Positions 1 through 6,118 of a DNA stretch of 10,780 nucleotides are shown one piece after another. Each line of letters opens with the position of its first letter. Positions within the stretch are counted from its first letter, which is position 1. Source of the DNA: Nannocystaceae bacterium (GTDB lineage Bacteria > Myxococcota_A > Polyangia > Nannocystales > Nannocystaceae); the NCBI GenBank assembly GCA_016763875.1, contig JAESSZ010000638.1, positions 1 through 10,780 on the forward strand, given 5' to 3'. A program made the position numbers and the translations under genes. The notes under the pieces are model-generated. The model saw nothing but the letters and a program-made list of their open reading frames with translations. It was not told the DNA's origin and searched no databases.

Positions 1-123
1 CGCTGGCCCGGATTTCCCGCTGACGCGCCGTTGACGTTAGCGGCGCAGCTGGCCCACGAAGGTCGAGCGAGGCCAAGCTCGCCAACTAAGCAAGTGTCCG
101 CTCCTTCGGAGGAAACCACCTGA
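1..123 (+). CDS. C-terminal end of an unidentified protein (cut by window start)
   Basis: Frame 1 is open from the first base to TGA at 121-123, while the other two forward frames stop within the first 35 bases. The 40 visible residues begin RWPGFPADAPLTLAAQLAHE and end in a polar Ser/Thr/Pro/Lys-rich tail (…VSAPSEETT). Codon choice in the first half resembles the neighbouring genes. I do not recognise the family from this fragment. Its stop lies 3 bases before the next start codon, and the ribosome binding site of the next gene sits inside its last codons, so the two are probably co-transcribed and translationally coupled. It could also be a chance open frame, because 40 codons is short in GC-rich DNA. 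Confidence 0.5.
   Translation, partial: RWPGFPADAPLTLAAQLAHEGRARPSSPTKQVSAPSEETT
108..112 (+). promoter_or_regulatory. Shine-Dalgarno GGAGG for the DUF6714-like gene
   Basis: This is a perfect GGAGG inside the last codons of the upstream frame. It lies 14 bases before the ATG at 127, which is longer than the usual 5-9. CTCC at 101-104 can pair with GGAG at 108-111 across a 3-base loop, so the site could be partly masked unless ribosomes finishing the upstream gene open it. Confidence 0.4.
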
Positions 124-126
124 TCG

Positions 127-548
127 ATGGGCTCTAAAACGAGAGAATCACGTGCGCGAACGGTTGAGTTGGTCGAGAGGGCGTTTGCCCATTGGCCTCG
201 ACCGACGCGCGTCACGGAGGACGTCCAGGGGGACTCAGAGCGTGATGCGATTGAGCGGGACTTCGGTTCGGCGCAGCGCACGGCGCTCACCACGGCGCAG
301 TGCTCGATGATGCTTATCGACGGAGCGCTTCTCACCCCGGGTGCGTACTTCTATTTCCTCCCGCGTCTAGCGAGAGATGTGCTAACAGAAAGTGGGACTG
401 GGTTCTGCTTGGACTTCGGCTCGCCGACCTTGGAACGAAGATGTTGACCGAGGAACAAAGTGCCGCGGTCGCTGCTCTTCGGCAGCAACTGGTCGAACTT
501 GAGATCGAGATCCTTGAACAAGAGCGACGAGAGCTAGGCGAGGGATGA
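127..548 (+). pseudogene. DUF6714-like small protein, broken by a one-base frameshift
   Basis: The ATG at 127 opens a frame with DUF6714-like features: an N-terminal helix (RTVELVERAFAHWPRPTRVT), then LLTPGAYFYFLPRLARDVL at about residues 68-86. This frame then runs out at a TGA at 445-447. The frame one base back continues the family pattern with WDWVLLGLRLADLGTK and the typical closing segment MLTEEQSAAVAALRQQLVEL, ending at TGA 546-548. The switch must lie at about 384-405. Adding one base would give a continuous 140-residue protein, the usual size for the family as I recall it. The TGA overlaps the ATG of the lipoprotein gene (ATGA, 545-548), which supports the second frame being the original gene end. 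No classical slippery heptamer is seen at the switch. A real mutation, a sequencing error or recoding are all possible. The family has no known function, and the assignment is from pattern memory. Confidence 0.55.
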
Positions 549-2773
549 GGCTGGTATCCTGCTTCGCCGCTCCCGCCGTGCTCCTCGCGGCGTGCGGTCC
601 CGACGTCACGCTGGCGACCGACCCGTCCGGCAGCGGCAGCACCACCGCCTCAGACACCGCCTCTGCGGACACCGATTCTCCCGGCAACGAGGGCGTCGGC
701 GAAACAACACCATCGGACGCGACAGACACCACCGGACCGGGCGTGCTCGACACGGGTGAGTCTGGCGTCACCGTCACCACCAGCGGCGACACCACTTCCA
801 TCGACACCTCCGACACCACCACCGCCCCGCCCACCTATTGCGAAGTCACCGACTGCGACGACGCAGACCCGTGCACGGCCGACACCTGCCACGAGAGCAC
901 CGAGACGTGCGAACACACGATTGCCGCGGGCATGTCCTGCGACGACGCGGACGAGTGCACATCTGCCGACGTCTGCCTGCCCGACGGGACGTGCGCGGGG
1001 GAGGCGTCGTGTCCCATCGAGCATTGCGGGGTTATCGACGAGGACGAGACTTGGGGGCCAGAACTGGTGCACTTGCTGACCTGCTCGGTGACCGTCGAAG
1101 GCCCTAGCGAGCCGGTGCTGACAATCCTCGATGGCACCACGGTGTTGGTGGAGCCGGCGTTCGGTTTTTTGGTTGGCACTGGCTCCATGCCCGGCCGCCT
1201 GGATGTTCAAGGTGGCGTCGAAGGGGTCATGATCACCAGCGCCTCGCCTGCCCCGCTACCTGGGGATTGGTGGGGGGGGCGGTTCGGCTCTGGCGACACT
1301 GGATCCACGCTCATGGGTGTGACGATCGAATACGCAGGGACCGCATCGTCCGAAGGCGTGGCGGTCCGTCTCTCGGGGGCCGAGGTTGCGATCACCGACT
1401 CCGTTATTCGGGACAGCGGAAATCACGGGATCTTCGCGATCAGCGACGCAGTGCTAGAGATGTCTGGCACGGCCGTCGTCGACAATGCAGGCGACGGCAT
1501 TCGGTTCGAATCAGGTGCCCACCTCGGTGGGGTGTCGCCGTCGTTCGTCAACAACGTTGTCACGGGCAACGGCGGCGCGGCCTTGCGGGTGTTCGCGAAC
1601 GACGTCGGGCACCTGGATGCATCATCGTCGTACGCGGGCAACGGCGAGGCGATCGAAGTGTCCCGCCGTCCGACGGTGTCCGCGACGTGGCGGCACTTGG
1701 ACGCGGACTACGAGCTCTTCGGCAACCTGCGTATCGAGTCAATTGAGGAGGACGTGACCATCGAGATCGAGGCGGGCACACGCATCTCCGGCGGGGGGTT
1801 GTTCATCGATGGCTTTTTCAGCGACGGTTTTGAGCAGCTGCTCGTCATGGGAACCGCGGAGGAGCCGGTTCATTTCGACGGCGTTAACCTCACCACCTTT
1901 GCGGACGACAACTCTGACAATCCGCCAAGCGAGTTCAACCACGCCATCATCGAGAACGGCAATGGCATCCAGGTTTACGGCGGTGTGACCCGGATCCGCG
2001 ACTGCGAGATCCGGAACAACGATGTCGCCGTCAACGGGGCGGCGGTGAGCGTCAACTCTTACACGGACGTGCAGATCACCAACACGGTCATCGAGGACAA
2101 CGAAGGCGCCGGCTTGTTCCTCTACTGGCCGCTGACGGCGCCATTCACGAACAACACGGTGACCGGAAATACGATCCCGGCGCGGGTCGCTGGTGTGGTG
2201 CCAGAGTCGTTGGACCTGTCGTCGTCGTTCACGGGCAACGGGGAGGACGTCATCGAGATCCTATCTGGGGCGTGGGCTTCGACGACGTGGCCGCTTCTGG
2301 GTGTGCCGTACCGGGTGCAAGGACTAGCGACCTCCTGGAGTCCGCCTCTGCCTGTGACGTTGACGATTGATCCGGGCGTGACGGTGCTGTTTGCGGAAGG
2401 GGCGGGGCTGGAGTTCGGAGGGCTTCTCTCGACCCCGAACGGTACTCTCCCGCAACTCGGCGGCCTCCAAGCGATAGGCACGCCCACGCAACCGATCACG
2501 TTCCGCAGCGCCTCGCCGACCCCGGCCCCTGGCGATTGGCAGGGACTCATCTTCACGCCCGAGGCCCTGCCGAGCGCCATGCAGTACGTGTCCATCCAGC
2601 ACGCAGGCGACGCACCGTCTGCAGGCGCTGTCGTGGTCCAAGCCGACGGGGTGACGGTCAGCGACTGCACGATCTCCGACACCGACGGCTGGGCCATCTA
2701 CAACGACGGCGCCACCGCGACGCTGTCGGGGAACACGTACTTCGCCAACAGCGACGGCGACGTGTTCCCGTAG
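545..2773 (+). CDS. Secreted right-handed beta-helix lipoprotein with Cys-rich module
   Basis: This is a 742-residue surface or outer-membrane lipoprotein. Residues 1-17 are a lipoprotein signal ending in lipobox LAAC, with Cys17 lipidated. A Thr/Ser/Asp/Gly linker (about 20-96) follows. Next is a Cys-rich module (about 99-161, 11 Cys) with the myxobacterial CDDADPCTADTC pattern. Residues about 168-742 are beta-helix repeats (PbH1-like, e.g. ITDSVIRDSGNHGIF, ITNTVIEDNEGAGLF, VSDCTISDTDGWAIY). They form three modules that start near 168, 381 and 581. Modules 1 and 3 share SASPxPxPGDW (residues 232-242 and 655-665); modules 1 and 2 each close with SSS(Y/F)xGNGE. Beta-helices of this type often bind or cleave polysaccharide, but no catalytic motif is recognisable, so the role (surface adhesion, glycan binding) is open. 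The ATG overlaps the previous stop by ATGA; AGG at 536-538 is the likely ribosome binding site. Confidence 0.9.
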   Translation: MRLVSCFAAPAVLLAACGPDVTLATDPSGSGSTTASDTASADTDSPGNEGVGETTPSDATDTTGPGVLDTGESGVTVTTSGDTTSIDTSDTTTAPPTYCEVTDCDDADPCTADTCHESTETCEHTIAAGMSCDDADECTSADVCLPDGTCAGEASCPIEHCGVIDEDETWGPELVHLLTCSVTVEGPSEPVLTILDGTTVLVEPAFGFLVGTGSMPGRLDVQGGVEGVMITSASPAPLPGDWWGGRFGSGDTGSTLMGVTIEYAGTASSEGVAVRLSGAEVAITDSVIRDSGNHGIFAISDAVLEMSGTAVVDNAGDGIRFESGAHLGGVSPSFVNNVVTGNGGAALRVFANDVGHLDASSSYAGNGEAIEVSRRPTVSATWRHLDADYELFGNLRIESIEEDVTIEIEAGTRISGGGLFIDGFFSDGFEQLLVMGTAEEPVHFDGVNLTTFADDNSDNPPSEFNHAIIENGNGIQVYGGVTRIRDCEIRNNDVAVNGAAVSVNSYTDVQITNTVIEDNEGAGLFLYWPLTAPFTNNTVTGNTIPARVAGVVPESLDLSSSFTGNGEDVIEILSGAWASTTWPLLGVPYRVQGLATSWSPPLPVTLTIDPGVTVLFAEGAGLEFGGLLSTPNGTLPQLGGLQAIGTPTQPITFRSASPTPAPGDWQGLIFTPEALPSAMQYVSIQHAGDAPSAGAVVVQADGVTVSDCTISDTDGWAIYNDGATATLSGNTYFANSDGDVFP

Positions 2774-2875
2774 CTTCGTCGCCACGATTCACCCGGCCGA
2801 GTTCGCCGACGCGTTCGGTTTTGGTCGAAGAACTTGCCGAAGTCCTCGGCGTCCAAGCCTTCCACAAGCCGGCCT

Positions 2876-3301
2876 TTACAACAATCTCAGCTCGATGGCT
2901 CGCGCACGCACGGCACTGGCGAGCCTCACGTTGCTCATCGCATCTACAAGGCGACGGAACTTGGGTCTGCTGAACCGACGACCGCCGAGCTCGAGCTCGG
3001 GGAGCGAACGGAAGCGGAGGAGTTTCCGGGTCGAAAGATAGAGCGTATCGAAGAGCGCCCGTTCGGCGGTTGCGAGCCGGTAAGAGATCGTAGTCTCGCT
3101 CCACTCGATGCCGTCGCCCATCAGGGTTGGGGACAGGCGAAACAACTCGAACGTCGCGATGGGGGTCTCTAGGCGACGGCCCCGACCCGTGGTTGCCACC
3201 TGGATCGCATGAGGGATCTGCGAGATCACGTCGTGCAGATGCAGGGCGGTCAAGAAGGAAACGTAGCCCTGCTCATTGCCGAGGATTCGGGACACACACA
3301 C
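2876..3301 (-). CDS. AbiEi-family antitoxin, C-terminal domain only (truncated)
   Basis: The 141-residue frame matches the C-terminal domain of AbiEi-type antitoxins: SRILGNEQGYVSFLTALHLH, then ISQIPHAIQVATTGRGRR, a TPIATFELFRLSP strand pair, TAERALFDTLYLSTRK and LPELELGGRRF. Full AbiEi proteins are about 200 residues, with an N-terminal winged helix that binds the operator and represses the operon; that part is missing. The in-frame TGA at 3317-3319 comes only a few codons before the homology starts, and the only nearby start is GTG at 3301. The frame overlaps the last 29 bases of the toxin remnant upstream. The neighbouring toxin is broken, so this is probably a decaying half-gene, although the remaining domain is uninterrupted and could still be made. 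The family call rests on pattern recognition. Function as an antitoxin is doubtful. Confidence 0.7.
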   Translation of the reverse strand: MCVSRILGNEQGYVSFLTALHLHDVISQIPHAIQVATTGRGRRLETPIATFELFRLSPTLMGDGIEWSETTISYRLATAERALFDTLYLSTRKLLRFRSLPELELGGRRFSRPKFRRLVDAMSNVRLASAVRARAIELRLL

Positions 3302-3789
3302 CAGCGGGTGGAAGTGTCATTTCTGCGACGACATCCGCAGCGGCCCCTCGCACCGAAGCTGGAACGCCTCTCAGGGTGTGGACATCTACGGCGCCGCGCG
3401 AATCGAGTAGGTGGAGGTCGAACAGGTCTCTCGCCTGCGGCGAGGTTCGGCCGGCCAACGCTCGGATTTTTTGCGTGCCGCGCCTGTCGCGTCGTAGTGT
3501 TCGCAAAGGTACGCGGTGCGGTTATGCCTCCGGGCGACCTCCGGATCGATCCGATCGGTGACAACTCCGTCATCGACGCTCCGGCGCGAGAACTCGACTT
3601 TGGTCGGCAGGCGTTGCCCGGACGAGAGCACCAGACGCACGCGAAAACGTTGGGTGGTTTCGGTTTGCTTCGCCGCCCGAGGGTCGTTCACCTCAAGACC
3701 CGAGATCCCGGCGGTCGCGAGTACCCACTCAGCAGCCGTTCGAGGAACAGCAGGTGGAACACCTCTCGCGCGTCGAGGTCCGTTCTCAT
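3273..3789 (-). pseudogene. AbiEii-family nucleotidyltransferase toxin, deleted and frameshifted remnant
   Basis: Three pieces of one family can be read on the minus strand in changing frames. (1) From the ATG at 3789: MRTDLDAREVFHLLFLERLL, a typical N-terminus, which then runs out of frame. (2) From about 3727, in another frame: WVLATAGISGLEV, then KQTETTQRFRVRLVL and PTKVEFSRR, ending YDATGAARKK. (3) After the A6 run (3467-3472), shifted by one base: KIRALAGRTSPQARDLFDLH, ending at TGA 3273-3275. The segment that should lie between pieces 1 and 2 holds the KGG and SED.D.D nucleotidyltransferase motifs and is absent, so the catalytic core is deleted. The usual C-terminal tail is also missing. 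AbiEii toxins are NTP-transferase-like proteins that stop growth in phage-infected cells; this copy cannot be active. A longer frame from TTG 3829 exists, but its first 33 or so codons are out of frame with the homology. Confidence 0.65.
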
Positions 3790-3809
3790 TGGCCCACCAC
3801 TTGACTAAA

Positions 3810-3849
3810 TAAGCGTCTGAATTGACCAAAACGCCAATTCAGACGCTTA
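3810..3849. repeat. 15-bp perfect inverted repeat upstream of the AbiE remnant
   Basis: The arms are 3810-3824 (taagcgtctgaattg) and 3835-3849, with a 10-base loop. The repeat is AT-richer than its surroundings. It lies 21 bases before the ATG of the toxin remnant and 72 bases past the stop of the minus-strand tetR. Two readings fit: an operator, since AbiEi antitoxins are known to bind inverted repeats in their own promoter, or a factor-independent terminator for the ALDH-tetR operon, since the minus-strand transcript continues with TTATTT after the right arm. Confidence 0.75.
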
Positions 3850-3920
3850 ACCAAAACTGAACGCCGGAGCCACCCGAACTCAAGATGTTCGTCGGACAGC
3901 AGGCAGCACTCGCTTGAGCC

Positions 3921-4565
3921 CTACGCCCGCGTCATGCCGCGGATAAGATCAACCATCGCGCTCGCGAAGTCGGCTTCAAAGTCCACCCGTAGTGGCGCCA
4001 ACGCCTCGGACTGCAGCGCCTCGGCCACGTTCGGTGCAGCGGTGGCCATCTGGCGATAGCCAACGAGCAGCGCGTACATCCGCATGAGAAGCAGCGCCCC
4101 TGTCCCCGGACGCAGCATGGGGAGCGCGGCCTCGACCAATACGGAAGCCGCTTGCATCTTGCGCAGCAGGTTCGTCTTGAACCCGCGGGCGGTCTCGACG
4201 TCGATGTTGTGCTCGAGCACGTTGTGGAGCAGGGACATGAGTTCGAGCAGTCGCGGGTGGGCCGTTAGACTTCCCGCCAACCCGCGCGCGAATGCTCCGG
4301 GCGTGAGTGGCCCCGGCTTCAGCAGGCCTCCGACGTCGGCGAACCAGCGGTCGAGTTCTCGCTCAAGCGCAGCGAGGAACAGGGCTTCCTTGCTGCTGAA
4401 GTACAGATACAGGGTGCCCTTGGCCAAGCCCGACTGCCGAGCGACCTCCGCCATCGTGATGTCGTGGTAGGCGCCGTGTTGCAGCAGTGCGGTCGCGGTG
4501 TCGAGGATCGCAAGGCGGCGCACCGCCTTGTCCTCGTCTTTCCGAGCGCGTTGTTTGACCGCCAC
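3921..4565 (-). CDS. TetR/AcrR-family transcriptional regulator (ALDH operon)
   Basis: A 214-residue TetR protein. The N-terminal DNA-binding domain is at about residues 17-63 with helix-turn-helix ITMAEVARQSGLAKGTLYLY followed by FSSKEALF, as in the family. The rest is the helical ligand-binding and dimer domain, which varies too much to name an inducer. The start is a GTG at 4565; no ATG gives a full DNA-binding domain. The gene follows the aldehyde dehydrogenase by 6 bases and is in the same reading frame, separated only by TAA-GCG-CCT, so it is translated from the same mRNA with no clear ribosome binding site of its own. The likely role is control of the ALDH operon from one or both palindromes at 6022-6065, by analogy with regulators co-encoded with their target. 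A global regulator unrelated to the enzyme is the alternative. Confidence 0.93.
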   Translation of the reverse strand: MAVKQRARKDEDKAVRRLAILDTATALLQHGAYHDITMAEVARQSGLAKGTLYLYFSSKEALFLAALERELDRWFADVGGLLKPGPLTPGAFARGLAGSLTAHPRLLELMSLLHNVLEHNIDVETARGFKTNLLRKMQAASVLVEAALPMLRPGTGALLLMRMYALLVGYRQMATAAPNVAEALQSEALAPLRVDFEADFASAMVDLIRGMTRA

Positions 4566-4571
4566 AGGCGC

Positions 4572-6002
4572 TTAGCCGATGAGCCGACGGATCAGGCCCA
4601 TGTTCTTTTCGAACGGCGGATAACGCAGCGACATGTCGAACATGTTGCTGGCCCTCACCACACCTTTGACGTGCGAGAACGTCCAGAACGAGGCGTCTCC
4701 GTGGTACGCACCCGTGCCGCTATGACCGATGCCGCCGAAGGGCACGTTGTGGTCGGCGAACTGAATCAGCGTCTGATTGACGCAGCCGTCGCCAAACGAA
4801 ACGCGGTCGAGAACCTTCTTCTCGTCCTTGCGTTCGCCAGTGAACAGGTACAGCGCCAGAGGATTTGGATGGCGCTCAATGAGGGCAATGGCCTCGTCGA
4901 GATCGTCCACGGCGATGACCGGGAGGATGGGTCCGAAGATCTCGGACTGCATCACGGCGTCGTCGACCCCCACGTCCCGCAGGATCGTTGGCGCGATGTA
5001 TCGTGTGGCCGCGTCGGTCTGCCCGCCCATGAACACCTTGTCGGCGTCGATGAGCTTGGCAATGCGCTCAAAGTGGCGATCGTTGATAATGCGGCCGTAG
5101 TCGCTGGCTTGGCTAGGGTCTTCGCCGTAGAAGCCTTTGACCGCCGTGGCCATCCGCGTGAGCAACTCGTCGTGCACCGAACGCTCGACCAGTAGGTAGT
5201 CTGGCGCGATACACGTCTGCCCCGCGTTGGTGCACTTGCCAAACATGATGCGCTTGGCTGCGACTTCGAGGTTGGCCGTCGCGGTGACGATCGTCGGACT
5301 CTTGCCGCCCAACTCCAGCGTCAGTCGACTAAAATGCTCTGCAGCCGCATGGGCGACGATCTTACCCACCACGGGGCCCCCTGTGAAAAACAGGTGGTCC
5401 CATCGCACGGCAAGCAGGTGCGTTGAAGTCTCCACCCCGCCTGTGACGCACGCGATGTGTTCGGGGGCGAACGTATCGGCGATGAGTTCGGCGATGACTT
5501 CAGAAGATGCCGCCGAAACCTCTGAGGGCTTGACCACCGCGACGTTGCCCGCGGCGATGGCACCAACGAGAGGCGCCAGGGCGAGCTGCACGGGATAGTT
5601 CCAGGGCGCGATGATGAGGTTGAGGCCGAGCGGTTGCGGCACCCGATGGGTGATCGCGGGTGCCAACGCGATTCCCGGAAGCCCGGCGCGCGGCTTCATC
5701 CAACCGGCCAGTCGCTTGATCGCGCGCGAGCAGTCGGCCTTCACGAGCCCAACCTCGGTAATGTAGGTCTGCGCTGCGTTCTTGCCGAGGTCTTCGAACA
5801 GCGCCGCGGCGATCTTGCTCTCGAACTTCTCCATTGCGCTGGAGAGCGCACGCAACTGCTCCTCCCTGAACGCGCGCGTTAGCGTTGCGCCGCTCTTGAA
5901 GAACTTCAGCTGGGCGGCTCGGATCTCCTCGATGCGGCTCGCTTCCGTTTCCGGGACGGCGCGCGCATGCCCAGATGAAGTGGGGCTTGTTTCAAACGGC
6001 AT
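4572..6002 (-). CDS. NAD(P)-dependent aldehyde dehydrogenase, ALDH3 / coniferyl-fatty aldehyde type
   Basis: A complete 476-residue aldehyde dehydrogenase that oxidises an aldehyde to the carboxylic acid with NAD(P)+. Family residues are in place: IAPWNYP with Asn135, FTGGPVVGK (206-214) for the dinucleotide, Glu230 in LELGGKSP, the nucleophile Cys264 in NAGQTC, SEIFGPILPV (353-362) and the C-terminal PFGGIGHSGTGAYHG. The short length, the N-terminal form and the C-terminal YPPF segment fit ALDH3-like enzymes such as fatty or coniferyl aldehyde dehydrogenases; the exact substrate cannot be read. The C-terminus (MGLIRRLIG) has no clear membrane anchor. It is the first gene of an operon with a TetR regulator and is divergent from a second one, which points to induction by a toxic or nutritional aldehyde or its precursor. 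No Shine-Dalgarno is seen before the ATG, and the promoter candidate is very close, so the mRNA may be leaderless. Confidence 0.95.
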   Translation of the reverse strand: MPFETSPTSSGHARAVPETEASRIEEIRAAQLKFFKSGATLTRAFREEQLRALSSAMEKFESKIAAALFEDLGKNAAQTYITEVGLVKADCSRAIKRLAGWMKPRAGLPGIALAPAITHRVPQPLGLNLIIAPWNYPVQLALAPLVGAIAAGNVAVVKPSEVSAASSEVIAELIADTFAPEHIACVTGGVETSTHLLAVRWDHLFFTGGPVVGKIVAHAAAEHFSRLTLELGGKSPTIVTATANLEVAAKRIMFGKCTNAGQTCIAPDYLLVERSVHDELLTRMATAVKGFYGEDPSQASDYGRIINDRHFERIAKLIDADKVFMGGQTDAATRYIAPTILRDVGVDDAVMQSEIFGPILPVIAVDDLDEAIALIERHPNPLALYLFTGERKDEKKVLDRVSFGDGCVNQTLIQFADHNVPFGGIGHSGTGAYHGDASFWTFSHVKGVVRASNMFDMSLRYPPFEKNMGLIRRLIG

Positions 6003-6013
6003 GGTCGTGTGTG

Positions 6014-6042
6014 ATCTTTAGTGACCGACGGTCAGCGGTCAA
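6014..6042 (-). promoter_or_regulatory. Candidate promoter of the ALDH-tetR operon
   Basis: Read on the minus strand: -35 TTGACC (6037-6042), a 17-base spacer, and a weak -10 AAAGAT (6014-6019). The -10 ends 11 bases before the ATG at 6002, which would leave a leader of only a few bases. The palindrome at 6022-6034 fills the spacer. The -10 box matches consensus at only 3 of 6 positions. Confidence 0.35.
6022..6034. promoter_or_regulatory. TetR-type operator 1 (TGACCGACGGTCA)
   Basis: A perfect palindrome of TGACCG half-sites around a central A. An extra CGGTCA half-site follows at 6036-6041. It lies 20 bases before the ALDH start, in the spacer of the candidate ALDH promoter, which is a typical repression position for a TetR dimer. 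Confidence 0.65.
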
Positions 6043-6050
6043 GCGAAAGA

Positions 6051-6079
6051 TTGACCGGCCGGTCAGTACGTGGTAAATC
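6051..6079 (+). promoter_or_regulatory. Candidate promoter of the divergent tetR
   Basis: TTGACC (6051-6056), a 17-base spacer and TAAATC (6074-6079). The -35 is the same hexamer as on the opposite strand, and it overlaps operator 2. The -10 is weak, with 3 of 6 consensus bases. Confidence 0.3.
6052..6065. promoter_or_regulatory. TetR-type operator 2 (TGACCGGCCGGTCA)
   Basis: A perfect 14-base palindrome with the same outer half-site as operator 1 but one base longer at the centre. Centre-to-centre distance to operator 1 is about 30 bases, close to three helical turns, so dimers would sit on one face of the DNA. It overlaps the -35 of the divergent tetR promoter candidate. Confidence 0.7.
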
Positions 6080-6118
6080 CAGCGTTTACGGGCAATTACG
6101 TGCTTGTTGAAGACCATC

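Noticed and set aside
25..46. Inverted repeat GCGCCG…CGGCGC with a 10-base loop
   Set aside because: It is short, GC-rich and lies inside the probable partial coding frame, so it is expected by chance.
2774..2875. Minus-strand stretch reading VEGLDAEDFGKFFDQNR, which looks protein-like
   Set aside because: It has no start or family match and runs into Arg-rich noise. It may be residue of an older gene, but I cannot support a call.
3386..3829. Uninterrupted 147-codon minus-strand frame from TTG 3829 as an intact gene
   Set aside because: Its first third is out of frame with the recognisable N-terminus (ATG 3789) and its end is out of frame with KIRALAGR. Only the middle is homologous, so it is part of a pseudogene.
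3864..3916. CTCAAG…CTTGAG pair after the minus-strand tetR as a terminator
   Set aside because: It has six-base arms, a loop of nearly 30 bases and no T-tract. The repeat at 3810-3849 is a better candidate.
4464..5195. Long + strand open frame opposite the ALDH and tetR genes
   Set aside because: It is antisense to two clear families. Its length follows from high GC in third codon positions, and its product shows no family-like pattern.
6073..6089. GTAAA…TTTAC inverted repeat upstream of tetR
   Set aside because: It has only five-base arms and is unlike the TGACCG half-sites, so it is too weak to call an operator.
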